A stretch of 64,000 nt of DNA. Source: Oceanobacillus sp. CFH 90083. GTDB taxonomy: Bacteria; Bacillota; Bacilli; Bacillales; Amphibacillaceae. Of the stretch, positions 35,896 through 44,750 are shown piece by piece (the stretch's first letter is position 1; each line of letters opens with the position of its first letter). A program made the translations under genes and the position numbers. The notes under the pieces are model-generated. The model worked only from the letters and a program-made list of their open reading frames with translations. It did no database searches and had not been told where the DNA came from. The stretch is from assembly GCF_009389585.1 (NCBI RefSeq), contig NZ_VIYG01000002.1:248001-312000 (forward strand), written 5' to 3'.

Positions 35896-36249
35896 TTATT
35901 TTTTTTGATCTAAGAACATCCCGTCCATACTTTGTATATTTTTATATGGATTCGAATAGCTTGTTGTCGATTTTTTTTGCTGCTGCACCTGTCTCATCTC
36001 GTTTTTTAAGGCAAGAAATAAGTATTGCATTTTTTTCTCAATCTCTTGATTCATTCGTACAACGGATTTCCCAAGCTTATCTTCCTCTTCTGTATACGGA
36101 GGAGCTATCGACTCAAGCAATTGCCCTCTCTCCTCCATCTTTTCTTGAAATATACCGATTACCTCTTCACGATTATGAGAACCAATATCCTGTGATAATA
36201 GCTGCTGCATACTTTCAGTTATTTGGTGGATACGCACTATCCGGTTCAT
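35896..36249 (-). CDS. fliT: FliT-type flagellar export chaperone
   Basis: A 117-residue helical protein whose ATG overlaps the fliS stop (ATGA). It is charged with long helices (IFQEKMEERGQLLESI, MNQEIEKKMQYLFLALKNEM in part) and a flexible C-terminal tail (YSNPYKNIQSMDGMF). FliT binds the C-terminus of the filament cap FliD and keeps it export-competent. Sequence conservation is low in this family, so the call rests mainly on position after fliD-fliS. Confidence 0.8.
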   Translation of the reverse strand: MNRIVRIHQITESMQQLLSQDIGSHNREEVIGIFQEKMEERGQLLESIAPPYTEEEDKLGKSVVRMNQEIEKKMQYLFLALKNEMRQVQQQKKSTTSYSNPYKNIQSMDGMFLDQKK

Positions 36250-36650
36250 CAGATGGAAGCACCTTGCTTATATTTCTGTTGACGATCCTTAAGAATAACC
36301 TGCTTCCAGACGTCGCGGAACTCTTCTGTATAGCCAAGTGCTTCTTCTAATTTCTCTAAATCATTCTTTATATTAGCTTCTGTTAAAAGATTGTGCATAT
36401 AGTCGTACAATGGCATCATTTGATGGGAAATCTCCATTTTCATATCTAAAGTTACCATTAATTCATTAATGATTTTTTGCGCTTTTTGGATATTGGTATT
36501 TTTGGCAGCAAAATCTTTATTTTCCATGTCTTTTCTTGCTTGTTTTATAAACTTCATGCAGCCGTTATAAAGCATTAGTGTTAATTCACCGCCAGTTGCT
36601 GTATTAACGGAATTATTTTGATATGTCTGATAAGCTTTATTGGTAGACAT
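36249..36650 (-). CDS. fliS: Flagellin export chaperone FliS
   Basis: A 133-residue four-helix protein from the ATG at 36650. Family hallmarks are YQTYQNNSVNTATGGELTLMLYNG (in part YQTYQNNSV) and ELTLMLYNGCMKFI, the flagellin-binding face. FliS holds flagellin C-termini until secretion and also links FliW/CsrA control to flagellin level. It follows fliD by 20 bp. The flagellin gene itself is not in the window. Confidence 0.93.
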   Translation of the reverse strand: MSTNKAYQTYQNNSVNTATGGELTLMLYNGCMKFIKQARKDMENKDFAAKNTNIQKAQKIINELMVTLDMKMEISHQMMPLYDYMHNLLTEANIKNDLEKLEEALGYTEEFRDVWKQVILKDRQQKYKQGASI

Positions 36651-36669
36651 AACGTGCACCCCTCTTTCA

Positions 36670-38175
36670 TTATTGTACTTGTCCCGGGAAGAAGTTTGCC
36701 ATCAGCATATTGGATTGATTATTCATCATGGCAACAGCCTGCTCCATTGCTGAAAATTGTCTCCAATAACGCGCTTCGACTTTCTCCAGACGACGTTCAA
36801 AATTCTCAATTCGGCTATTTATTTCTTCCATCCGTTTACCTAATGCATAGCTATCCAAGCTGACATCTGTTGCCCGTCCGGCACGCTGATTAATTTGACC
36901 AATTGTAGACTCTACAGCATCTTCCAGACGATTAATTAGCCCTCTGCCTTCCCCTTCTACATTGTTGGAGAAAAGCTTCTGCACACTTTCAGAGTCTTCA
37001 GCAAGCACCTCTCGAAGTTTTTTCTCATCAATAACCAGCTTCCCGCCATCCATATAGTCAGATGAGGTTTCAATTCCAATTTGCGTTAAAGAGGTAAATG
37101 CCCCATCATTTTTTACTGTTCCATACCAGCTCATACGCATACTGGATAAGCCGGTAGATAAGAATGATTCTCCCCGAAGCATCCCGCTTTTTGCTCTCTC
37201 TTCCCACAGTTCAATTTCACGCTCTGACATATCTGCTTTTTGCTCATCTGTTAATGGCGGGTAATCACGAAAAACCTGTTCACGCTGTGATGCTGTAATT
37301 TTATCAACAATTTCATTATAAGCTTCGACAAATTCTTTGATTTTTTCAACGGTATGGTCAATATCATTGGTTACATTTAAAGTCGCTTCACCGTCTGTAA
37401 CGTTTAGAAATTGAAAAGTAACACCGTTTAACTGATAATGATTGTCCTGGGTTGTTACTTCATAAGCACCGTTGTAGGTGAACCTGGCGTTTTGAGCACC
37501 TTGTTCATTGTTTATATCAAGACCCAATCTATCAAAAAAGCCACTTTCATCAGAGCCAAAATCAATTTCAGCTCCACCCTCATTATATATCCCTGTCCTT
37601 GTTGCCTCTAAAATAACTTTATTCGAATTTTCATCATAGGTCATACGAACAGGGCTATTTACATCATCATTAATTCGTTTGATAACATCAGACAGTTTAT
37701 CGCCTTCCCGTATTTCATATACATGATCTCTGTAATTATTACCGTCTTCCCCATACGAACTATCTTTTCCATACGTTCTAAATGTAATAGCTCCCGTAAT
37801 TCCTGCTTCATTTAACGTCTGATTCGTATCAAAATCTACTCCCTTTTCCCCAACATTAATCGCAGAACTTGCTAATTGACTGACATTAATCCGGTACGTC
37901 CCGCTATTCGCACCTGCATTTCCTGTTGCACGAACCGCACCTTCCTGTGTCGAGGAAATAATTTTTGTATTAAATGTATCGCTCAGTTTCATATTCAAAA
38001 TCAAATTCCGATCAAAATCAGCCAGCATTTTATTCACGTCCCGGAAAGCATCACGCTTCCATTCCAATCTTGCCCGATCCTGATGAAGTCTGTCGAGCGG
38101 CATTCTTTCTGCATTCATTAAATCTCTAATAATAGATTCTGTATCAATTCCGCTTGCCAATCCGCCAATTCGCAT
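36670..38175 (-). CDS. fliD: Flagellar hook-associated protein 2, filament cap FliD
   Basis: A 501-residue protein opening MRIGGLASGIDTESII, the FliD_N signature, and containing the FliD_C region (DHTVEKIKEFVEAYNEIVDKI in part) and a C-terminal coiled coil (RIENFERRLEKVEARYWRQF in part) ending near MEQAVAMMNNQS. FliD caps the filament and helps flagellin fold on the tip. It lies between flaG and fliS. Confidence 0.95.
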   Translation of the reverse strand: MRIGGLASGIDTESIIRDLMNAERMPLDRLHQDRARLEWKRDAFRDVNKMLADFDRNLILNMKLSDTFNTKIISSTQEGAVRATGNAGANSGTYRINVSQLASSAINVGEKGVDFDTNQTLNEAGITGAITFRTYGKDSSYGEDGNNYRDHVYEIREGDKLSDVIKRINDDVNSPVRMTYDENSNKVILEATRTGIYNEGGAEIDFGSDESGFFDRLGLDINNEQGAQNARFTYNGAYEVTTQDNHYQLNGVTFQFLNVTDGEATLNVTNDIDHTVEKIKEFVEAYNEIVDKITASQREQVFRDYPPLTDEQKADMSEREIELWEERAKSGMLRGESFLSTGLSSMRMSWYGTVKNDGAFTSLTQIGIETSSDYMDGGKLVIDEKKLREVLAEDSESVQKLFSNNVEGEGRGLINRLEDAVESTIGQINQRAGRATDVSLDSYALGKRMEEINSRIENFERRLEKVEARYWRQFSAMEQAVAMMNNQSNMLMANFFPGQVQ

Positions 38176-38188
38176 TTTCCCTCACCTC

Positions 38189-38548
38189 TTATATTTTTTT
38201 ATTAATTAACAGTCCCATAAAATCAGCCATTTCTGCATACATATCCAAAAGCTTCTTCGGCGGGATTTCCCGTATGATTTCATCCTTATCTGCGTCGACA
38301 ACAGTAACATAATATTTTTCCAGTTTCTCATGCATTTCAAACTTTACATTTCTTCTGACAGGCTCTAAAAAACCATTCATTTTATCAATAACTTGCTCTA
38401 CTTTCTCCTTACTCACTACTTTGTTCTCTTCTTTCAAAGCTGTTTCTTTTTCTTTCAAGTCAGATTGTAAAGCAGCGGGTGATGTAACAGTCTTAATGGA
38501 ATGAGGGATAAATGAAGTATCCTGAACTCCAGTTTTATTTACAACCAT
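38189..38548 (-). CDS. flaG: FlaG family flagellar protein (YvyC)
   Basis: A 119-residue protein with a disordered N-terminus and the conserved C-terminal FlaG core: VKFEMHEKLEKYYVTVVDAD and EIIREIPPKKLLDMYAEMADFMGLLINKK (quoted in part). FlaG affects filament length. It is the first gene of flaG-fliD-fliS-fliT and has a SigD-type promoter upstream. Confidence 0.9.
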   Translation of the reverse strand: MVVNKTGVQDTSFIPHSIKTVTSPAALQSDLKEKETALKEENKVVSKEKVEQVIDKMNGFLEPVRRNVKFEMHEKLEKYYVTVVDADKDEIIREIPPKKLLDMYAEMADFMGLLINKKI

Positions 38549-38577
38549 TAGGTTACACTCCTTACTGTTTATCTTTT

Positions 38578-38604
38578 ATATCGGCTTTTATTTTGAAATC
38601 TAAA
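38578..38604 (-). promoter_or_regulatory. SigD promoter of the flaG-fliD operon
   Basis: On the minus strand a perfect -10 GCCGATAT (38578-38585) lies 15 bp downstream of TTTA (38601-38604; consensus TAAA). Transcription would begin about 20-25 bases upstream of flaG. SigD is held by FlgM, encoded at 43075-43347. Confidence 0.75.
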
Positions 38605-38664
38605 GGATTACATGTAATATTTTTAAAGGCTGCTTAAAACGCAGAAAACCGGAAATTCCAGTAG

Positions 38665-38889
38665 CTACAGTTTTTCTCCTTTTAAGAATTCAAAGAGGTT
38701 TTGATCAATTTGTGCTGCCTGATTATTTTGATTTTTAATATCTGCATAGATTTCATGACGATAGATATCTACCGACTTTGGAGCACGAATACCAAGCTTG
38801 ACTTGATCGCCCTCAACAGCGATTACTTCCACTTCAATATCATCGCCGATTTGAATGGCTTCATTTCTTTTTCTGGAGAGCACAAGCAT
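38665..38889 (-). CDS. csrA: Carbon storage regulator CsrA
   Basis: A 74-residue RNA-binding protein starting [20 protein letters not shown], the family's conserved beginning ([10 protein letters not shown]). It binds GGA hairpins; in Bacillus it represses hag translation and is antagonised by FliW. Its start touches the fliW stop, so both are co-translated. Unusually, no hag gene follows. Confidence 0.95.
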   Translation of the reverse strand: MLVLSRKRNEAIQIGDDIEVEVIAVEGDQVKLGIRAPKSVDIYRHEIYADIKNQNNQAAQIDQNLFEFLKGEKL

Positions 38890-39335
38890 TATTTCTCCTC
38901 CTTTTCATGAAGAGATAGACTGATTGGAGCTCTGGAAGAATAATCTTCCTTTTGCAGGACGACCTGCTTTGCCAGGTTTTCCTTTACATGAATTACGATT
39001 GGCGCTTTTAAGTTCATCGTACTGGCCGCAAAAGGTTTGTTTACGGTAACGATCGTATATATAGCTACATCATTGCGATCCTTTATCTTTAATAGCTCCA
39101 GGGTAGAAGCTTCCAGTTCAAAAGTATATTCCTGATATAAATAATAAGGATCGGTAATGATAAAAGCCAGCTTCACATTATCGACCGATTGTAATATATG
39201 AAAAATTTGATTATCAGGAAATTCCAGCAGCACAAATTGTTTGGACTCTGAAAATCCAGGTATTCCTGATGGAAATGTTATTATTTTTGATTCATTAACT
39301 TCAATTTCACCTAAATAAGCAGATGTCATCTTCAT
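38889..39335 (-). CDS. fliW: Flagellar assembly factor FliW
   Basis: A 148-residue protein from the ATG at 39335, with GGAG 11 bases upstream; a GTG at 39347 would abut the ribosome-binding site. Typical motifs: [18 protein letters not shown] and [15 protein letters not shown] (in part), and PIVIH near the end. FliW binds CsrA and flagellin in turn, giving homeostasis of filament subunit. It is followed at once by csrA. Confidence 0.93.
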   Translation of the reverse strand: MKMTSAYLGEIEVNESKIITFPSGIPGFSESKQFVLLEFPDNQIFHILQSVDNVKLAFIITDPYYLYQEYTFELEASTLELLKIKDRNDVAIYTIVTVNKPFAASTMNLKAPIVIHVKENLAKQVVLQKEDYSSRAPISLSLHEKEEK

Positions 39336-39350
39336 CGCGGTGTACACTCC

Positions 39351-39914
39351 TTATACTTTTATATTGACTACTTCTATTGTTAACTCCGGCCGCTGTGCAA
39401 GAGAAGTTTTTATGCTTCCAGGTGTATATTGCATTACTGGCCGGTTGGCACGTCCTTCAATGATTGGCCGATGTGTTTGAACCTGAATCTCTAATTCTGC
39501 CGGTTGATAGGAGGTCTTAACAGCAAAGGTAGAAGGGATAAATGTAAGTCCCAATCTTTTTTGCCGGGAAAAGCCATTTTCTATTGCTTGTACCTTGATT
39601 GATTCTGTATGATTTTCAATTCGCATTAAAGCATCACCTTGCCGCGCTCTTCTGGCAGTTCCTTCAGCAGCTGCCTGCTGTCCTGCCTGAGCATTTTTGG
39701 CAATACTTTTTTTCGCACTTAATAAGTTCATTTCCTCCCATGCCTGACTCTGATCGATGCTGAGTCTCCCCGGTCTAGTACGCATAGAGACCTCTGCTTT
39801 GGGCTGTCTGATTGTCAAATCACCAGCCGGCTGTAATATATGTAATTGTGCCGGATCCGTTTGTATTTTAATTTTTGCCAGCTGTGAATATATTCTAATT
39901 TGTGGAATCTCCAT
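39351..39914 (-). CDS. yviE: YviE family protein (DUF6470)
   Basis: A 187-residue protein beginning MEIPQIRIYSQLAKIKIQT, typical of the YviE/DUF6470 family always found between flgL and fliW. It is repetitive in beta-rich stretches (ADLTIRQPKAEVSMRTRPGRLSIDQ-type, in part IRQPKAEVSMRTRPG). The ATG at 39914 follows GAGGG at seven bases. The function is unknown; a role in flagellar export or assembly is inferred from its context. Confidence 0.85.
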   Translation of the reverse strand: MEIPQIRIYSQLAKIKIQTDPAQLHILQPAGDLTIRQPKAEVSMRTRPGRLSIDQSQAWEEMNLLSAKKSIAKNAQAGQQAAAEGTARRARQGDALMRIENHTESIKVQAIENGFSRQKRLGLTFIPSTFAVKTSYQPAELEIQVQTHRPIIEGRANRPVMQYTPGSIKTSLAQRPELTIEVVNIKV

Positions 39915-40002
39915 CACTATTCCCTCATTATCAGTTTTTTCGCACTATAGGATTGGTACTGCTTGAATTACAGGAATTTCTTTACATTTTAAAGAGGATT
40001 AA

Positions 40003-40143
40003 AGCTTTAAGAAATAAAGTATAAGTGCAACGATTTTAATGGGGTGAGTAATCGCAAAAGCTCTTCGGTGGGACGAGTAATCGCAGTCCCAGCCCCAGCT
40101 AAGCAAATTCTCCGCCTCTTCAAGGTTGGCTTACCAAGTTTTC
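40003..40143 (-). repeat. Intergenic repeat copy D
   Basis: The reverse complement aligns with copy A (10314-10517) over its whole length apart from an internal segment unique to A. It carries the core GGGACTGCGATTACTCGT and a second GCGATTACTCACCCC. It lies between the flgL terminator and yviE and separates the two operons. Confidence 0.75.
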
Positions 40144-40145
40144 TT

Positions 40146-40182
40146 TAAAAATACCCTGCTCCACTCAAAAAATGGGCAGGGT
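40146..40182 (-). terminator. Terminator after flgL
   Basis: ACCCTGC (40153-40159) pairs with GCAGGGT (40176-40182), and the minus strand continues with ATTTTTAAAG. It ends the yvyF-flgMNKL transcript. Confidence 0.7.
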
Positions 40183-40191
40183 GCATGGTCA

Positions 40192-41061
40192 TTAACGTAA
40201 AAAGTCAACTAAAGAAGGCTGGATAATCCGGGAACCTGCTGAAAGTGCTGCCCGATGTAAACTCTCTTGTGTGATTAAATTTGTGATTGCCTCAGCAAAA
40301 TCAACGTCTTCATTATCAGATAACGTTTTTGTCGTTACGATTTTTTGATCGGCTAAACGATTTTCAACAAGCTCCAAGCGATTCATACGAGCTCCAATTT
40401 CTGCACGTGCATCAAGAACACTCCCAATGGAAGCGTCTAATTCATTAAGACTCTCTTCAATATTTTCTCCACTTTCCAGACGATTAATAAAATTATCTAC
40501 TGTATCAAATAACTCTCCATTTTCTCCGAAGACAGTGGATCCATTCGTATTTGCTTTGACAGTGATACCACTTGAAACCTCAATAAGCACATCACCGCCT
40601 GAAAAAGTAATGCTTCCATTTTCATCTATTGGCGGTGTATTTGAATTTGTACCATTAAAAATATATTTTCCATTCACATTGGTATTAGCAATATCGACTA
40701 AATGCTCTTTTAATTGCTTTGCCTCTTCTAAAATACTCTGGTACTCATCACTGCTATTGGTTCCATTACTTGCCTTAACAGCCAGCTCTCTTAAGCGCTG
40801 CATGGCGTGGTTTGCCTGGTCAACTGCTGCATCCGTATTATCCAGCCAGCTGTTCACTTCGGAAGTATTTCTTTCAAATTGTTTAATTCTCGCTAATTCA
40901 GATCGATAAGAAACACCCTTCATTGCAATCATCGGATCATCCGAAGGCTTTGATATTTTTTTTCCAGAGTACAGCTGATCCATATACTTATTCATTTGCG
41001 TACTGTTATGTGTTAAATTACGTAATAAATTATTGGAAAGCATACTTTGAGTTACACGCAT
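40192..41061 (-). CDS. flgL: Flagellar hook-filament junction protein FlgL
   Basis: A 289-residue flagellin-like protein. The N-terminal flagellin domain reads MRVTQSMLSNNLLRNLTHN and SGKKISKPSDDP (in part), and the C-terminal coiled region ends SLHRAALSAGSRIIQPSLVDFLR (in part). FlgL joins hook to filament with FlgK. Ten base pairs after flgK. Confidence 0.95.
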   Translation of the reverse strand: MRVTQSMLSNNLLRNLTHNSTQMNKYMDQLYSGKKISKPSDDPMIAMKGVSYRSELARIKQFERNTSEVNSWLDNTDAAVDQANHAMQRLRELAVKASNGTNSSDEYQSILEEAKQLKEHLVDIANTNVNGKYIFNGTNSNTPPIDENGSITFSGGDVLIEVSSGITVKANTNGSTVFGENGELFDTVDNFINRLESGENIEESLNELDASIGSVLDARAEIGARMNRLELVENRLADQKIVTTKTLSDNEDVDFAEAITNLITQESLHRAALSAGSRIIQPSLVDFLR

Positions 41062-41070
41062 TTTTCTAAC

Positions 41071-42537
41071 CTACCTTCCTACTAGTCCCATTCGGTTAAT
41101 AATGGTATCTATCAGTTCATCCATCGCTGTCATTCCGCGGGCAGCTGCATTATAAGCATGCTGGAATTTAATCATATTTGTCATTTCTTCATCTAAGGAA
41201 ACAGCACTGATCGATTGGCGCTGGTTATTCACCTGGTGCTGTAATGTCGCTGTACTGTCTAACATTGTCATAGCATGCCTGGTATCCACACCCACTTCAC
41301 CAATAATCGCTTCCAGATAGCTGTTAATAGAAGTATTGTCCAGCTCCTCATTTGCTTCTGTAAAAATATTAGCTAATGCTCTTGCTAAATCTCCATTGCC
41401 TGTATTTCCATCTGATGAAACAATAATATCTTTATAATTTTCCAAAGTAACGGCAATTTTTCCGGCAGCTCCTGCTGCACCGTCTAATTCTCCAAAGAAT
41501 GGCTCGCCTCCCGCACCTTCATGAAGATCATTAAAGCTTTTGACAATAGCATATGCCAGATTATCCAGCTTCTCAAGTACTTCCGGATAAGCTCCTTTTA
41601 CTTCACCGTTTTCAGCATATCCGGAAGCATGTACATAGCTTTGGATCGTCCCTTGAGAGGAGGTAATATCCACCCCGCCTACGTTAATACTTTCAAATAC
41701 TTTCATTCCATCTATCTCTGTATATTCCGGAGCATCTATCTTCTGCGTCTCTCCGGTGACACCATTCACCAAGGTCACCGGCTCACCATCTGCAATGATG
41801 ACTTTTACGGTCGCGGCACCTTCTCCCTGCCTGCCAGCAGGAATATGACTGCCATCGTATTCTACTTCAATATTCACTATTTCTGACAGTTCATCTAAAA
41901 TATTATCGCGTCTGTCATATAAATCATTTGCATTATAGCCATGTGTTTCCAGCTTTTTGATTTGGGCATTGATTGATTCCAGCTGGTCAATCATTGCATT
42001 TGCCCTATCAATCGTATTTTCTGCCTCTTTTTGTAAATCTGTACGTATTGTATTCATAGAAGATGATATGTGATTAAACGTATCTGCTAATGCTTTGCCG
42101 CTCTGCAATATTACGGCACGTGCACCATGATGTTCCGGATCTTTAGCCGCTTCCTGCAAAGCACTCCAAAAATCACTCATCGCAGCTTCTATACCTGTAT
42201 CACTTGGCTCGTTTAATAAATTTTCCATTCTTGAAAGTGCTGCTGTCCGTTCAGACCAGTAGCCGACAGATGCATTCTCTGACCGGAACTGTGTATCTAA
42301 AAACTGGTTACGAATACGCTGGACAGAACCAACTTCTACTCCTGTTCCTACTTGACCTCGTATATGCGGACTGTTCATCCCCGGTGTCGGATAGGCACTC
42401 ATTGCCTGCATATTCACACGCTGCCTGGTAAACCCCGGTGTATTGGCATTAGAAATATTATGCCCTGTTGTATATAAAGCACTTTGCTGTACACTTAATG
42501 CCTGACGTGACATTTCTAAACCTCTAAACGTGCTCAT
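41071..42537 (-). CDS. flgK: Flagellar hook-associated protein 1, FlgK
   Basis: A 488-residue hook-filament junction protein. The rod/hook N-terminal motif is ALYTTGHNISNANTPGFTRQ, and the C-terminal end has MIKFQHAYNAAARGMTAMDEL (in part), the usual disordered export and coiled-coil segment. It lies between flgN, its dedicated chaperone, and flgL. Confidence 0.96.
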   Translation of the reverse strand: MSTFRGLEMSRQALSVQQSALYTTGHNISNANTPGFTRQRVNMQAMSAYPTPGMNSPHIRGQVGTGVEVGSVQRIRNQFLDTQFRSENASVGYWSERTAALSRMENLLNEPSDTGIEAAMSDFWSALQEAAKDPEHHGARAVILQSGKALADTFNHISSSMNTIRTDLQKEAENTIDRANAMIDQLESINAQIKKLETHGYNANDLYDRRDNILDELSEIVNIEVEYDGSHIPAGRQGEGAATVKVIIADGEPVTLVNGVTGETQKIDAPEYTEIDGMKVFESINVGGVDITSSQGTIQSYVHASGYAENGEVKGAYPEVLEKLDNLAYAIVKSFNDLHEGAGGEPFFGELDGAAGAAGKIAVTLENYKDIIVSSDGNTGNGDLARALANIFTEANEELDNTSINSYLEAIIGEVGVDTRHAMTMLDSTATLQHQVNNQRQSISAVSLDEEMTNMIKFQHAYNAAARGMTAMDELIDTIINRMGLVGR

Positions 42538-42555
42538 TCATTCTTCTCTCCTTTT

Positions 42556-43047
42556 CTATGCTTTCGAATCGAATAAGGAACGATTGGGCACCTTATCTGT
42601 CGTGGATGCAGCTCCATAATTCATTGATTTTATAGTCGGGTTCATTAAATCCATCGAAAGCTGAACAAACTTCATCGATTCTTCCAGTAATGCTTTGTTT
42701 AACAGTTCCTGCCTTTTTAATTCCGTAATAACATCTGTTAATGCTATTGCAGAAGCTTCTGCTTTTCCTTGTTCTTCTTCACCTAGTCTGCTCAGAATTC
42801 CTGTAATGGTCAGAGAGTCTAGCGCCGCTGGAGAAGACTGTTCTTCATTCCACGCTTCTACAATTTTCTGCCTGCTCGACTCTTGCTGCTCCAGTTGACG
42901 GATATATTTCTGCTCCTCTAAAAGCAATGCCTGAAATTCATCCAGTTTATTATTCGTCAACGCTTCCGTCTTCCGCTTGGACAATTCCAGTAAATCTTTG
43001 TGTGTGGCCGTTAAATCATTCATGGCATGAATCAGCTGCATGCTCAC
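42556..43047 (-). CDS. flgN: Flagellar chaperone FlgN
   Basis: A 163-residue, almost entirely helical protein of the FlgN family (yvyG in B. subtilis). Features are LLELSKRKTEALTNNKLDEFQALL (in part) and QRQLEQQESSRQ-like heptads. FlgN binds the C-termini of FlgK and FlgL and delivers them to the export gate. Gene order flgM-flgN-flgK-flgL supports the call. Confidence 0.9.
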   Translation of the reverse strand: MSMQLIHAMNDLTATHKDLLELSKRKTEALTNNKLDEFQALLLEEQKYIRQLEQQESSRQKIVEAWNEEQSSPAALDSLTITGILSRLGEEEQGKAEASAIALTDVITELKRQELLNKALLEESMKFVQLSMDLMNPTIKSMNYGAASTTDKVPNRSLFDSKA

Positions 43048-43074
43048 ATCGCTTCCTCCTTTGACTGTGTTCCC

Positions 43075-43347
43075 TTACTTACCAGTCCAAAAATCATGCA
43101 TTTTCTGAGCAACCTTTTCATAATCAATACTGTATTGATTGTTGGCAATCTTTTGTTTGATTTCATTCACATAGGCTGCACGTGCTTCATTAGGCTGTTC
43201 CTGCTTCTGCAGTTTCTTTGCTTCATTTGATATTTCAATACTGTCCTTCTTAGATGCTGCGGACTCTATCGCCTGCTTATCTTTAAATGCTTGTTTATAT
43301 GGGTTAAAATTGGTTGGATTTGGTCCATGTATTTTCATTTTCTGCAC
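43075..43347 (-). CDS. flgM: Anti-sigma-D factor FlgM
   Basis: A 90-residue protein, disordered at first (MKIHGPNPTNFNPYK) with a C-terminal SigD-binding region (KDSIEISNEAKKLQK and VNEIKQKIANNQYSIDYEKV, in part). FlgM blocks SigD until hook completion allows late genes. The putative targets here are the flaG-fliD and motAB-cheAW operons. Confidence 0.93.
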   Translation of the reverse strand: MQKMKIHGPNPTNFNPYKQAFKDKQAIESAASKKDSIEISNEAKKLQKQEQPNEARAAYVNEIKQKIANNQYSIDYEKVAQKMHDFWTGK

Positions 43348-43390
43348 CCCTTCCAGTCATAAATAATTTTTTGGTTCGATCGTGATAATA

Positions 43391-43813
43391 TTAGTCTTTC
43401 TTCCATTCCCCTTTTGCATAATAGGTTGCTTCTTTTTCTTCTTTCAATCCTTTTTTCTGAATGGATTCCACTGCATCATGCTGTATTAGATCTTCCTTCA
43501 ATTGTGTTTGGCATGACTCACATAGACTGCCTTCTGTTATAGGCTGCTGACATCTTTCACAAGGGTAGGACAGGTTCGGGAAGCTTGAAGGCTGGAGCCT
43601 TTTTTCCCGGATAAATTTGTAGATAAGGCTTTCATCCACACCTGTTGCTGCTACAATCTGCCTAATGGTAGCTTTTCTATTATCCCGTTTCCTTAAAAAG
43701 TTATATACCGTTCTGAAATCCGCCTCTTCTTTTTGATAACATTCATTGCATATTCCTCTAAGCTGCTTTACAAACACACGATTACATCGTTCGCAGTTTG
43801 CCAGTTCTCCCAT
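43391..43813 (-). CDS. yvyF: Flagellar operon protein YvyF (TIGR03826)
   Basis: A 140-residue putative regulator with two zinc-binding CxxC regions: CERCNRVF...GICNECY at residues 7-25 and CERCQQPI...CESCQ near 90-107. Between them is a helix-turn-helix-like stretch (ATIRQIVAATGVDESLIYKFI in part). First gene of the yvyF-flgMNKL run. B. subtilis yvyF has the same place; its function is not known in detail. Confidence 0.88.
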   Translation of the reverse strand: MGELANCERCNRVFVKQLRGICNECYQKEEADFRTVYNFLRKRDNRKATIRQIVAATGVDESLIYKFIREKRLQPSSFPNLSYPCERCQQPITEGSLCESCQTQLKEDLIQHDAVESIQKKGLKEEKEATYYAKGEWKKD

Positions 43814-44072
43814 TGCTGTTTCTCCTCTCCGTTTTACATCTTACTCAGGAAGGAATTTTTCATTTGTATATACTGCAGTTAATATAATTTTTCACGAAAT
43901 GCCTTTACCTATTTATATCATCGTCACTATTGCTGCTTTTGTTAATAGTAAAAAAGGTTTATTTTATATAGCTCTTCACTAAAATTAACTATTGATATAA
44001 TGGTTTCTCTTTATTATAGCAAATCACTCACCCATTTGGGGAGCGGCTGCGCTGCTGCTTCAATCTGCACCA

Positions 44073-44750
44073 TTAACTCCTTGCTATCGTTAATGAATAC
44101 ACTGCTGGGCAGCCATGAAGCTTTAATTGCTGTGCCGCTTGCCGTATAGTTGTCCCTGTTGTATAAATATCATCAACAATCAACGCAGCTTGCTGCAATG
44201 GCTCTGTAGTAAAGAAAGGATTATCCCTTTTTAAACGGGCTTTCCGATTTTTGGTTGCCTGCTTTTCGCCTGTTTTTCTCCCTAATACTTGCTTTACGGG
44301 AGCATCCAGCATTTCTGCAAGAGCCAGCGACTGATTAAAACCTCTCTCGCTCATCCTATTTTTACTTAACGGAACCGGCACAATGGCTAAAGAGGAATCA
44401 TTCCCTGCAAATTGTTTTTCAAAAGCAATTTGTAATTCATTTCGAAAAATCTCTCTTAATATATAATCTCCCCGAAATTTCCATTGCGTAATCATATCAC
44501 GTACCATACCATCATAATGAAATATAGAGTAGTTTCTTTCCATATTATCCCCCAGCTCCCTCCACTGCTGACAATCGAAACAAAGAGAACTGTTCCACGC
44601 CCGGCTGCATACTTTGCACCGCTGTCCAGTGATTTTCTCCATTTTTTCAGCACAGGTTGAGCATAAGACAGATTTCTTTTCCACTGTCAGCCAATTAGAC
44701 CAGGTAAGCGACTTTTCTAATGGTTCATAGCAGTATAGGCAAAAGTTCAA
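44073..44750 (-). CDS. comFC: Late competence protein ComFC (phosphoribosyltransferase-like)
   Basis: A 225-residue protein with N-terminal Cys pairs (CLYCYE, CSTCAEK, CKVC, CFDC) that form a zinc ribbon, and a C-terminal PRTase domain with VDDIYTTGTT as the PRPP-binding loop. ComFC is needed for uptake of transforming DNA in competent cells, working with ComFA. Its start overlaps the comFA stop by four bases. The comFB gene found between them in B. subtilis is missing. Confidence 0.92.
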   Translation of the reverse strand: MNFCLYCYEPLEKSLTWSNWLTVEKKSVLCSTCAEKMEKITGQRCKVCSRAWNSSLCFDCQQWRELGDNMERNYSIFHYDGMVRDMITQWKFRGDYILREIFRNELQIAFEKQFAGNDSSLAIVPVPLSKNRMSERGFNQSLALAEMLDAPVKQVLGRKTGEKQATKNRKARLKRDNPFFTTEPLQQAALIVDDIYTTGTTIRQAAQQLKLHGCPAVYSLTIARS

